A stretch of 10,806 bases of DNA from JBOFEH01 sp051650265 (GTDB lineage: Bacteria > Bacillota > Clostridia > Lachnospirales > Cellulosilyticaceae). Below the pieces are notes generated by a model. The model saw nothing but the letters and a program-made list of their open reading frames with translations. It was not told the DNA's origin and did not search any database. The translations under genes and the position numbers were made by a program. The DNA is taken from NCBI GenBank assembly GCA_051650265.1, contig JBOFIR010000096.1, forward strand, positions 1-10,806. The letters run 5' to 3'. Shown piece by piece: positions 1 to 6,093 of this stretch (within the stretch, counting starts at the first letter, position 1; the number at the start of each line of letters is the position of its first letter).

Positions 1-38
1 AGGTAATACCTATTACTTTTGAACGGAGGAATAACAAA

Positions 39-524
39 ATGGCATATAAAGAGCATTTATATTATTTACAAAGATGTGTAGAGGTTTCACAAATGGCGAG
101 AGATACAGGGAACATGCCTTTCGGATGTATCCTAGTAGACCAAGAGGGTGAAATCCTCATGGAACAAATGAATATCGAAGGAACAGAGTACAAATGTACA
201 GGGCACGCAGAGACACAGCTTATCGAAAAGGCATCTCAAAAGTACTCAAAAGAGTTCTTATGGACCTGTACACTTTACTCAACAGCAGAACCATGCGCAA
301 TGTGTACAGGAGCGATGTATTGGGCAAATCTTGGGCGTATCGTATTTGGTATGACAGAGAGAGATCTACTGACAATCACAGGAAGTGATCCAAAGAATCC
401 AACATTTGACCTGCCATGTAGAGATGTCCTTGCACGTGGTCAAAAAGCCATTGAAGTTTTAGGGCCGTTCCCTGAGATTGTTGATGCAGTCGCACAGGTT
501 CACAAAGATTTCTGGAATAAGTAA
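39..524 (+). CDS. Nucleobase/nucleoside deaminase, cytidine-deaminase superfamily
   Basis: This 161-residue protein is a zinc-dependent hydrolytic deaminase of the cytidine/deoxycytidylate deaminase fold. The two signatures are visible: H-A-E at residues 56-58 (zinc ligand and catalytic glutamate) and P-C-A-M-C at 85-89 (two cysteine zinc ligands), followed by T-G-A-M-Y-W-A. Length matches Bacillus-type guanine deaminase and yeast-type cytosine deaminase, which share these motifs. The ATG at 39 follows a good GGAGG site (25-29). The protein is probably cytosolic and releases ammonia from a base. The exact substrate cannot be read from the motifs: guanine, cytosine or a related heterocycle are all possible. 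The CodB-like permease 34 bases downstream, and an adenine deaminase further on, favour a free nucleobase over a tRNA substrate. TadA is less likely given this context and the C-terminal segment with L-P-C-R and H-K-D-F-W. Confidence 0.85.
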   Translation: MAYKEHLYYLQRCVEVSQMARDTGNMPFGCILVDQEGEILMEQMNIEGTEYKCTGHAETQLIEKASQKYSKEFLWTCTLYSTAEPCAMCTGAMYWANLGRIVFGMTERDLLTITGSDPKNPTFDLPCRDVLARGQKAIEVLGPFPEIVDAVAQVHKDFWNK

Positions 525-558
525 TATCACAAAATAACTTAGGGCAGGGGGAAGATCA

Positions 559-1854
559 GTGGCAGAAGTAACAAAAAATGGGCAAGTTGAGACAGATTAT
601 GAATTTACAGCAGTACCACAAGAACAACGAAAAAGTTATATGAGTTTAACAATAGTTTGGACGGGATATGTTTTTGTAATCACAAGCATGATGACCGGTG
701 GTGGTCTAGCGATGGGGTTAACATTTAAGCAAATCCTCATGGTTTCATTATTAGGAAACCTTTTCTTAGGGATCATTGCAACACTTGTAAGTATTATTTC
801 TAGTAAAAACGGGCTCACTTTTGCGCTGATTACCAAATATAGTTTTGGTACCAATGGCTCTCGTATTGCATCTTTCTTTGTACCAGCAGTTAATCTTGGG
901 TGGTACATTATTCAAGCAGCTACATATGGTCATTTTATCGCCTTGATTTTCAACTTTGGCACGTTAGGAGAGAGTATCTGTATGGTACTAAGTGCCATTG
1001 TGATGGGGATCTTTTCCTTTAAGGGAATTAAGGCCATTACAGTTCTTGGCTATGTATCCATTCCTGCGATTATCTTCTTATCTATAGCGACATCTGTTCG
1101 TGCGGTAGGGATTGCAGGGGGACTTGAAAATATTTTAGCTTATGAACCATCAGCTCCTATGGCGATCAGTTCGGGGATTACAGCAGTTATTGGAACATGG
1201 GTATTATCAACGTCTACTTGTATTGCAGATATTATGCGTTATGCACGTTCAACGAAGGAAGCGGTACTGAGTTCACTTACAGGATTACTTCTTGGTAATA
1301 CGATGATGATCGTTTGCGGGGCACTAGCAACGATTGCACTCAATAATAGTGACCTCACAGAAGTATTACTATCAATGGGACTACTCATCCCTTCTATTAT
1401 CTTGATGACAACTAACATTTTTACGACGAATGCAGCTAACCTTTATTCAAACTCATTAAATCTTGCAAATTCATTTAATATGGATCGTAAGAAAATGATT
1501 GTAATCGTCATTGGTATTGCGGCATTGGCAACACTCACAAAACCTTATGAGATCAGTGCATTATTTGGCTTCTTAGATGCGCTAGGCAATATTGTACCAC
1601 CACTAGCGGGGATTATCATTGCAGACTACTTTATTGTAAATAAAGGTCAGTTTGAATCATTAGAAACGGTAAGCTTTAAGAAGTGGAATGCACCTGCATT
1701 TATCACATGGGGCGTTGCATTAATTCTTTCTTATATCATACCAGTTGGGTTACCAGCATTAATAAGTTTGATCTCATCCCTACTCATTTTCCCGATTTTG
1801 ACAGGAATCATGAGCGGGCAAAAAGGAAAATTAGGAGGAATTGAGTGTGAATAA
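559..1854 (+). CDS. codB: CodB-like NCS1 nucleobase permease (cytosine/purine)
   Basis: This 431-residue hydrophobic protein belongs to the NCS1 (nucleobase:cation symporter-1) family. It matches the E. coli CodB pattern, as recalled, over nearly its whole length: S-M-M-T-G-G-G-L-A in the first helix, K-N-G-L-T then Y-S-F-G in the next segments, a late T-T-N-A-A-N-L-Y block, and G-I-I-I-A-D-Y-F near the C terminus. Roughly 12 membrane helices are expected, in the cytoplasmic membrane. It starts at GTG 559 behind a G-rich site (AGGGGGA, 546-552). The deaminase just upstream presumably acts on what this carrier imports. The symbol marks family resemblance; specificity for cytosine versus a purine is not proven. 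The last codons overlap a small ORF whose ribosome-binding site lies inside this gene. Confidence 0.88.
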   Translation: MAEVTKNGQVETDYEFTAVPQEQRKSYMSLTIVWTGYVFVITSMMTGGGLAMGLTFKQILMVSLLGNLFLGIIATLVSIISSKNGLTFALITKYSFGTNGSRIASFFVPAVNLGWYIIQAATYGHFIALIFNFGTLGESICMVLSAIVMGIFSFKGIKAITVLGYVSIPAIIFLSIATSVRAVGIAGGLENILAYEPSAPMAISSGITAVIGTWVLSTSTCIADIMRYARSTKEAVLSSLTGLLLGNTMMIVCGALATIALNNSDLTEVLLSMGLLIPSIILMTTNIFTTNAANLYSNSLNLANSFNMDRKKMIVIVIGIAALATLTKPYEISALFGFLDALGNIVPPLAGIIIADYFIVNKGQFESLETVSFKKWNAPAFITWGVALILSYIIPVGLPALISLISSLLIFPILTGIMSGQKGKLGGIECE

Positions 1855-2011
1855 ATACAGTGTTTGGGCAATTATTGGTATTATACTCATGGGGCTGAGT
1901 GCTTTTGCAGCGTGCCTCTCTCAGGTAAGCATGGTGATTACATTAGGGAATATAGGGATTTTAGCAAGCATAGGCATTATGTCTTATGGGTTTAGCTATT
2001 GGCAACCATAA
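1847..2011 (+). CDS. Small two-helix membrane protein overlapping the permease 3' end
   Basis: A 54-codon ORF starts at GTG 1847, eight bases inside the end of the permease gene. It has an ideal AGGAGG site at 1833-1838 with an 8-base spacer. An in-frame TTG at 1841 is too close to that site to be preferred. The translation begins M-N-K-Y-S-V-W-A and has two hydrophobic stretches, about residues 6-25 and 28-46, separated by a short C-L-S-Q-V-S turn, and ends in F-S-Y-W-Q-P. It is therefore a probable helical hairpin in the membrane. The stop is followed after 8 bases by the operon terminator, so the ORF fills the space exactly. I recognise no family. Overlap with the permease suggests translational coupling and perhaps a permease partner or stabiliser, but that is inference. 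Confidence 0.6.
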   Translation: MNKYSVWAIIGIILMGLSAFAACLSQVSMVITLGNIGILASIGIMSYGFSYWQP

Positions 2012-2019
2012 GTTGTATG

Positions 2020-2047
2020 GGCATCTCCGAGAGAGGTGCCTTTTTTT
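2020..2047 (+). terminator. Rho-independent terminator ending the deaminase-permease block
   Basis: An 8-bp stem GGCATCTC (2020-2027) pairs with GAGGTGCC (2033-2040), with one G-T pair and a five-base loop, and is followed by seven T residues (2041-2047). It sits 8 bases after the small ORF stop and separates this block from the GntR gene. Confidence 0.9.
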
Positions 2048-2050
2048 ATG

Positions 2051-2080
2051 CTTTCAGATCCTAAAGGATTAGGTTATAAT
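2051..2080 (+). promoter_or_regulatory. Candidate promoter of the GntR regulator gene
   Basis: A perfect TATAAT stands at 2075-2080, 41 bases before the chosen start. The -35 is poor (CTTTCA at 2051-2056, 18-bp spacer). A small palindrome ATCC-TAAA-GGAT at 2058-2069 lies between the two boxes, where a repressor could block polymerase. Autoregulation by the GntR protein is possible but only inferred. Confidence 0.5.
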
Positions 2081-2108
2081 GGAGAGAAAAATATGAACAA
2101 ATGAGATG

Positions 2109-2114
2109 AAGGAG
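2109..2114 (+). promoter_or_regulatory. Ribosome-binding site that fixes the GntR start
   Basis: AAGGAG lies 6 bases before ATG 2121 and 9 before ATG 2124. It lies downstream of the in-frame ATG at 2106, which argues against that longer start. Confidence 0.7.
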
Positions 2115-2120
2115 AATGCC

Positions 2121-2888
2121 ATGATGACCCATAAATTACAGCGTGTAGACTTAAAGACACAGGTCAAAAATGAAGTCATTAAGTATATTAAGTGTATGGA
2201 TTTGGAGACAAGTAATAAACTACCAAGGGAAGAGCAGCTCTGTGAGATGATGGGTGTAAGTCGTATTACACTAAGGGCGGTACTAAATGAACTTGCTACA
2301 GACGGTGTGATTTTTAGAAAACAGGGAAAAGGAACATTTGTTAATGTAGAGTCTATGGATATTAAAGTTAACTTTAACCCAGTCATGCATTTTTGTGATA
2401 TGATCCGTAAGAGTGGCTTTACACCAAGTACCAAATTGGCCGAGAGTTATGTGGAGGAAGTGAGCCCTGAAATTGCTCAAGAATTGGGGTTAGAAGCAGG
2501 AACTGCAGTCAGTGTTTGTAAGAAGCTTTTCTTTGCAGATGATAGGCTGTGCGCATGTTGCATTGATTATGTCGATCTCACCCATATTCCTATAGAGTCG
2601 TTAGAAGATATGGAGGTCTATACAGACTCAATCTTCCATTTTCTCTATCAAAAGGCTGGTATCAAGATTATGTGGGACCGCGTGCAAATCGATGTGGTAG
2701 CAGCGAGGGAAGTCCTGGAGCTCAATGAACTGATTGAACAAGGTGAGTGTATGGACAAGCCCTATCTCCTTCTAAAAGGTGTCAACTATGACTCCGAGGA
2801 TCGGCCGATGATCTATGCACTAGAATATATTGATACAGAGATTATTCAATTCAACCAAATCCGTAGAAGAAACATTGATTATATTTAA
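2121..2888 (+). CDS. GntR-family transcriptional regulator, HutC/UTRA type
   Basis: An N-terminal winged helix-turn-helix spans about residues 10-75. It includes the GntR signature V-S-R-I-T-L-R-A-V-L-N-E-L and the wing K-Q-G-K-G-T-F-V. A UTRA ligand-binding domain follows from about residue 85 to 250. The 255-residue length is normal for the HutC subfamily. I start it at ATG 2121 because AAGGAG (2109-2114) lies 6 bases upstream; ATG 2124 is equally usable. The in-frame ATG at 2106 lies before this site and has none of its own. UTRA proteins usually repress nearby catabolic or transport genes and let go on binding a small effector. Flanked by a permease and adenine deaminase, this one probably senses a nucleobase or derivative. 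It lies 61 bases before the adenine deaminase, with no visible terminator between. Confidence 0.9.
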   Translation: MMTHKLQRVDLKTQVKNEVIKYIKCMDLETSNKLPREEQLCEMMGVSRITLRAVLNELATDGVIFRKQGKGTFVNVESMDIKVNFNPVMHFCDMIRKSGFTPSTKLAESYVEEVSPEIAQELGLEAGTAVSVCKKLFFADDRLCACCIDYVDLTHIPIESLEDMEVYTDSIFHFLYQKAGIKIMWDRVQIDVVAAREVLELNELIEQGECMDKPYLLLKGVNYDSEDRPMIYALEYIDTEIIQFNQIRRRNIDYI

Positions 2889-2893
2889 AGTGC

Positions 2894-2920
2894 ATGTACG
2901 TAGGGTGCGATGACATACAT
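2894..2920. promoter_or_regulatory. Imperfect inverted repeat before adenine deaminase, possible operator
   Basis: ATGTACGT (2894-2901) and ACATACAT (2913-2920) are complementary at 7 of 8 positions across an 11-base centre. The repeat lies in the 61-base gap between the GntR gene and the adenine deaminase, where an operator would be expected. No T-run follows, so it is not a terminator. No convincing -10 or -35 pair is seen here. Binding by the GntR protein is a guess from position. Confidence 0.3.
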
Positions 2921-2949
2921 ATGAATAAGACAAAAAAGGAGGAAGCAAT

Positions 2950-4680
2950 ATGGAGAAGAAACAACTTAAACGATTGATTGATATAGCAGCAGGAAGAATC
3001 CCAGCAGATACGGTGATTAAAAATTGTAAAGTGATTGACGTGTACAATGGAGGGATTATTGAGGGTGATGTGGCCTTATGTGAAGACCTGATTGCAGGTG
3101 TTGGTCAGTACACAGGACCCCATGAGATTGATGCTGAAGGAAAGTATCTAGCACCAGGGCTTATTGATAGCCATATCCATATTGAATCATCTTATGTAAG
3201 CCCAGAAGAACTCGGACGATTGGTAGTACCACATGGCACAACTACTATCATGGCAGACCCACATGAGATTGCCAATGTATGTGGTGAGCGGGGCATAGGT
3301 TATATGTTGGAGGCAGCAAAGCATACAGCGCTTGATATCAAGTTTATGTTGCCATCTTGTGTACCTGCTACACCTTTTGAACACTCAGGTGCTGTGATTG
3401 ATGCCAAGCAGATGATAAAACTCTTTGGGCAAGAGGGGATCTGGGGACTTGGAGAGTTCATGGATTTTCCAGGTGTTGTAAATGGGGAAGAAGCTGTCTT
3501 AGATAAGCTGGCTGTGGCAAAGAGTGGCCACAAAGTCATAGATGGGCATAGCCCAGGGCTTGAGGGCAATGCGCTCAATGCCTATGCGGCGGCGAGTATC
3601 CGTACAGATCATGAGTGTGCGACTGTAGCAGATCTGGAGGCACGTATTGCACGTGGTATGTATGTGCTACTTAGACAAGGTTCGGCTTGCCATGACCTGA
3701 GAAATCTATTAAAGGGTGTGACAGCTACTAATAGTAGAAGATGTGTGCTTTGCTGTGATGACTGTCAACCAAAGACGATACTGAGCCAGGGACATATCAA
3801 TCATCACCTGCGTATCTGCGTGGAAGAGGGGATTGATCCAATCACAGCCATTCAGATGGGCTCGCTGAATAGTGCAGAGTGCTTTGGCTTGGCAGACCGA
3901 GGGGCGGTAGCGCCAGGGCTCCGTGCGGACCTGATGCTAGTTGAGGATCTTGTAACATTCAATGTGGAAAAAGTATGGATCGGTGGGCAGCTTGTCGCAC
4001 AAGACGGACGCTATCTTCCTCAGTATGAGGTGCATCCTATAGAAGCAACGAAGGGAAGTTTCCACGTAAAAGAGTTTTCCCTCGAGAAATTGAGATTGCC
4101 ACTTCGCGCAAATGAGGCGCATGTGATTACGATCCTCCCAGGAAGTGTAGTGACACGTAAAGAGGTAGAAACGGTCAGTCGTGATAGCGCGGGCAACTTT
4201 ATTTATAATCCAGAGCAGGATATTGCCAAAGTAGCCGTTATTGAACGCCATCAAAATACAGGTAATGTGGCAGTTGCATTACTCAAAAATTATGGGATCA
4301 AAGCGGGTGCAGTTGCGCTATCAATTGCACATGATTCCCATAATATCATTACAGTAGGAACGAATGATGAGGATATGGCCTTTGCAGTAGAGGCACTCAT
4401 CAAGCAGGAAGGTGGCATCGTACTGGCAAGGGATGAGCAGGTAGTCGAGGCAATGCCGATGCCAATTGCAGGTCTTATGAGTGACCAAAGCGGTCAGTGG
4501 GTGGATGAAAAGCTGACTCGGATCCATGAGCTGGCACATGATGTGCTAGGGATCAGCTCCGAGGTAGAACCAGTTATGACCCTTTGTTTCATGTCACTGC
4601 CAGTCATACCAGAGGTCAAACTCACTGACCTTGGATTGTTTGACGTGACCCAGTTTCAATTCATATCAGTAGATGCATAG
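2950..4680 (+). CDS. ade: Adenine deaminase
   Basis: This 576-residue amidohydrolase converts adenine to hypoxanthine and ammonia in the cytoplasm. The metal-site motif H-I-H-I-E-S-S (H75, H77) follows the typical A-P-G-L-I-D-S lead-in. Other family landmarks are D-P-H-E (103-106), G-L-G-E-F-M (166-171), D-G-H-S-P (198-202), D-H-E (220-222) and C-C-D-D (268-271). The amidohydrolase barrel is followed by the C-terminal adenine-deaminase domain, which contains a D-S-H-N segment. Length is usual for bacterial Ade (about 570-600). ATG 2950 follows AGGAGG with suitable spacing. Together with the permease and the small deaminase it points to purine salvage or use of bases as a nitrogen source. It is likely co-transcribed with the GntR gene; I see no clear terminator after it. 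Confidence 0.95.
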   Translation: MEKKQLKRLIDIAAGRIPADTVIKNCKVIDVYNGGIIEGDVALCEDLIAGVGQYTGPHEIDAEGKYLAPGLIDSHIHIESSYVSPEELGRLVVPHGTTTIMADPHEIANVCGERGIGYMLEAAKHTALDIKFMLPSCVPATPFEHSGAVIDAKQMIKLFGQEGIWGLGEFMDFPGVVNGEEAVLDKLAVAKSGHKVIDGHSPGLEGNALNAYAAASIRTDHECATVADLEARIARGMYVLLRQGSACHDLRNLLKGVTATNSRRCVLCCDDCQPKTILSQGHINHHLRICVEEGIDPITAIQMGSLNSAECFGLADRGAVAPGLRADLMLVEDLVTFNVEKVWIGGQLVAQDGRYLPQYEVHPIEATKGSFHVKEFSLEKLRLPLRANEAHVITILPGSVVTRKEVETVSRDSAGNFIYNPEQDIAKVAVIERHQNTGNVAVALLKNYGIKAGAVALSIAHDSHNIITVGTNDEDMAFAVEALIKQEGGIVLARDEQVVEAMPMPIAGLMSDQSGQWVDEKLTRIHELAHDVLGISSEVEPVMTLCFMSLPVIPEVKLTDLGLFDVTQFQFISVDA

Positions 4681-4741
4681 TAGAGCGCTGCTTGATAGAT
4701 TAATAGGGAGATTTGTATAACCAAAGAGGAGGGATGATAAA

Positions 4742-5110
4742 ATGATGGGTTGGAATTTTTTTATAATACCTTTTATCGTACAGATTATGTTTGTGGTGAT
4801 TTTTGCTATTATTGTTGTTAGAGTCATTAGAGGTATTAGGGGATGGCATGCCAATAATAATAGTCCCGTATTGACAGTAGAGGCAGCCATTGTTGCTAAG
4901 CGTGGGCATACGAGTAGAGGGACACATCATCATGGAGAAATGCATCATCATAGCACATCTACAAGTTACTATGTGACTTTTGAAGTTGAAAGTGGTGACC
5001 GTATGGAAGTACATGTACCAAGTCAGGAGTATGGATTACTCGTAGAAGGAGACCGAGGGAGGTTAACTTTTCAAGGAACAAGGTATATGAAATTCGAAAG
5101 AGAGAGATAA
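4742..5110 (+). CDS. DUF2500 family membrane protein with histidine-rich loop
   Basis: This 122-residue protein has one N-terminal membrane helix (about residues 6-27), a basic stretch R-V-I-R-G-I-R, then a soluble domain. The soluble part has the features of DUF2500: S-P-V-L-T-V-E-A, a Y-Y-V-T-F-E-V-E-S-G-D-R block, E-Y-G-L-L-V-E-G-D-R-G, and the ending L-T-F-Q-G-T-R-Y. Family function is unknown. Between the first two blocks lies a loop with seven histidines (H56, H62-64, H68-70), which could bind metal. ATG 4742 is 8 bases after GGAGGG (4728-4733); ATG 4745 is an alternative. It stands 61 bases after adenine deaminase without a clear terminator between them, so read-through is possible. 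Its role relative to purine salvage or the following two-component genes is not evident. Confidence 0.8.
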   Translation: MMGWNFFIIPFIVQIMFVVIFAIIVVRVIRGIRGWHANNNSPVLTVEAAIVAKRGHTSRGTHHHGEMHHHSTSTSYYVTFEVESGDRMEVHVPSQEYGLLVEGDRGRLTFQGTRYMKFERER

Positions 5111-5134
5111 AAATTAAACCAATGCTTAATAAAG

Positions 5135-5150
5135 TTAAGGGAATCTTAAG
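5135..5150 (+). promoter_or_regulatory. TTAAG direct repeat before the response regulator gene, candidate OmpR-family operator
   Basis: TTAAG occurs at 5135-5139 and 5146-5150, exactly 11 bp apart, the helical spacing used by OmpR/PhoB-type regulators. The arrangement N-TTAAG-N5-N-TTAAG resembles the TTTAAG-N5-TTTAAG site known for the OmpR-family regulator CiaR. A weak promoter, TTAAGG (5135-5140) with TATAGG (5157-5162) at 16 bp, would overlap it. Looser TTAAA (5114) and TTAAT (5126) copies lie just upstream. Similar repeats precede the 6094-10547 operon. Confidence 0.45.
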
Positions 5151-5231
5151 AATTTCTATAGGTAAAAGTTTAGTTTTTTAGTGTAAACTAGGAATACTAA
5201 AGATGAAGCTTATAGAGAAAGAGGTAGACAT

Positions 5232-5939
5232 GTGAGTGCTTATCAAATACTTATAGTAGAAGATGAAAGAGATATTGCAGTAGCTTTGGAGGCTTATCTA
5301 TCAAGCCAAAATTACAAAGTATTCATTGCAGGAAATGGTATGGAAGGTCTGGAAATATTAGAACGAGAGACAATCCATCTTGCGATCGTAGATGTGATGA
5401 TGCCAGTGATGGATGGCATTACTTTCGTGATGAAACTGAGAGAAAAATATGATTTTCCTGTGGTGATGCTCTCTGCGAAGTCAGAAGAAGTGGATAAGAT
5501 CATGGGCCTGAACATAGGTGCAGATGATTATGTGACCAAACCATTTAAGGTGATGGAGCTTCTTGCAAGGGTGAATTCTCATATCAGAAGATACGAAAGA
5601 TTTATCAATATGACTCAGTGTCCCGTAGAAGAGCAGACAGATGTACTGAGTTGTGGGGGTCTTGAACTCAATAAATCTACAAAAGAAGTGAGGGTAGGTG
5701 GGAATGTGGTGAAGCTTACGCGCAGAGAGTTCAGTATTTTAGAGCTTCTAATGGCGAACCAAGGCCATGTATTTTCTGCTGAAGAGATCTATGAAAGAGT
5801 GTGGAATGAGATAGCAGTTAACACCGATACCATTATGGTTCATGTCAGAAAGATTCGGGAAAAAATAGAACAAGATCCTAAAAATCCAATCTATCTTAAG
5901 GTAGTATGGGGCGTAGGTTATAAGATTGATAAACAGTAA
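5232..5939 (+). CDS. OmpR/PhoB-family response regulator
   Basis: This 235-residue cytosolic regulator has an N-terminal receiver domain (about 4-118) and a C-terminal winged-helix DNA-binding domain (about 138-233). Receiver residues are all present: acidic pair E10-D11, phosphorylation site D54 in I-V-D-V-M-M-P, S81 and K103 in V-T-K-P-F. The output domain has the usual L-T-R-R-E-F-S-I-L-E-L-L, and ends with a W-G-V-G-Y-K wing. The start is GTG 5232 with GAGGT (5221-5225) 6 bases before it; an ATG at 5230 is followed at once by TGA. It is monocistronic by its own terminator. The likely partner is the kinase at 8394-10547, the only kinase in the window. TTAAG repeats at its promoter and at the kinase operon suggest self-control and control of that operon. 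Confidence 0.95.
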   Translation: MSAYQILIVEDERDIAVALEAYLSSQNYKVFIAGNGMEGLEILERETIHLAIVDVMMPVMDGITFVMKLREKYDFPVVMLSAKSEEVDKIMGLNIGADDYVTKPFKVMELLARVNSHIRRYERFINMTQCPVEEQTDVLSCGGLELNKSTKEVRVGGNVVKLTRREFSILELLMANQGHVFSAEEIYERVWNEIAVNTDTIMVHVRKIREKIEQDPKNPIYLKVVWGVGYKIDKQ

Positions 5940-5967
5940 ACGTGCATATAAAGTGCACGTTTTTTTA
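5938..5967 (+). terminator. Rho-independent terminator after the response regulator
   Basis: A perfect 9-bp stem AAACGTGCA (5938-5946) and TGCACGTTT (5954-5962) encloses a seven-base loop and runs into a T tract (5960-5966). The stem begins inside the stop codon of the regulator gene. Confidence 0.92.
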
Positions 5968-5972
5968 TTGTC

Positions 5973-6012
5973 CTAAGAACTTGTTTAAGAATTCTTAAGA
6001 AAAATTTTAGAA
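5973..6012 (+). promoter_or_regulatory. Array of four TTAAGAA-like repeats upstream of the lipid/kinase operon
   Basis: CTAAGAA (5973), TTAAGAA (5985), TTAAGAA (5995) and TTTAGAA (6006) are aligned in the same direction with start-to-start distances of 12, 10 and 11 bp. The match in sequence and spacing to the pair before the response regulator gene suggests binding by that regulator. An extra TTAAGAT occurs at 6029. Binding is inferred, not shown. Confidence 0.45.
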
Positions 6013-6054
6013 AAGGCTATCGTTTCCTTTAAGATTTGCTTTGTAAGATAGGGG

Positions 6055-6060
6055 TATAAC
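6055..6060 (+). promoter_or_regulatory. Candidate -10 box of the lipid/kinase operon
   Basis: TATAAC lies about 18 bp before the strong ribosome-binding site at 6078-6087. Transcription would start near 6067, giving a leader of about 27 bases to ATG 6094. No good -35 is present, which fits a promoter needing an activator; the TTAAG repeats lie upstream. TAAGAT (6044-6049) is an alternative -10. Confidence 0.4.
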
Positions 6061-6077
6061 ATGACCAGGGGTCAGTT

Positions 6078-6087
6078 GGAGGAGGAG
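6078..6087 (+). promoter_or_regulatory. Ribosome-binding site that fixes the DedA-like start
   Basis: GGAGGAGGAG ends 6 bases before ATG 6094. It lies downstream of the in-frame ATG at 6061, which touches the predicted -10 box, so the longer start is unlikely. Confidence 0.75.
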
Positions 6088-6093
6088 CAAAAC

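Noticed and set aside
2093..2104. Mini-ORF ATG-AAC-AAA-TGA before the GntR gene
   Set aside because: Three codons, placed close to the TATAAT box and with no sign of a regulatory leader peptide; most likely chance.
2012..2120. Possible purine riboswitch before the GntR gene
   Set aside because: The conserved purine-aptamer elements and three-way junction are not visible; the region is explained by a terminator and a promoter.
2069..2434. Antisense open frame of 121 codons over the GntR gene
   Set aside because: It lies opposite a well-supported gene, shows no family motif, and has no plausible ribosome-binding site.
4692..4721. TTGATA and TATAAC with an 18-bp spacer before the DUF2500 gene, looking like a promoter
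   Set aside because: The predicted transcript would begin near 4728, at the ribosome-binding site itself (4728-4733), leaving almost no leader. It may still work weakly, but I do not list it as a feature.
4681..4741. Terminator after adenine deaminase
   Set aside because: AGCGCT is a short palindrome but there is no extended stem or T-run, so read-through into the DUF2500 gene is left open.
4700..5014. Antisense open frame of 104 codons opposite the DUF2500 gene
   Set aside because: Its histidine/methionine/serine-rich product is the mirror of the coding strand, with no support of its own.
6061..6093. N-terminal extension of the DedA-like protein from ATG 6061
   Set aside because: The ATG touches the predicted -10 box and precedes the strong ribosome-binding site at 6078-6087; translation of 6061-6093 would run through that site.
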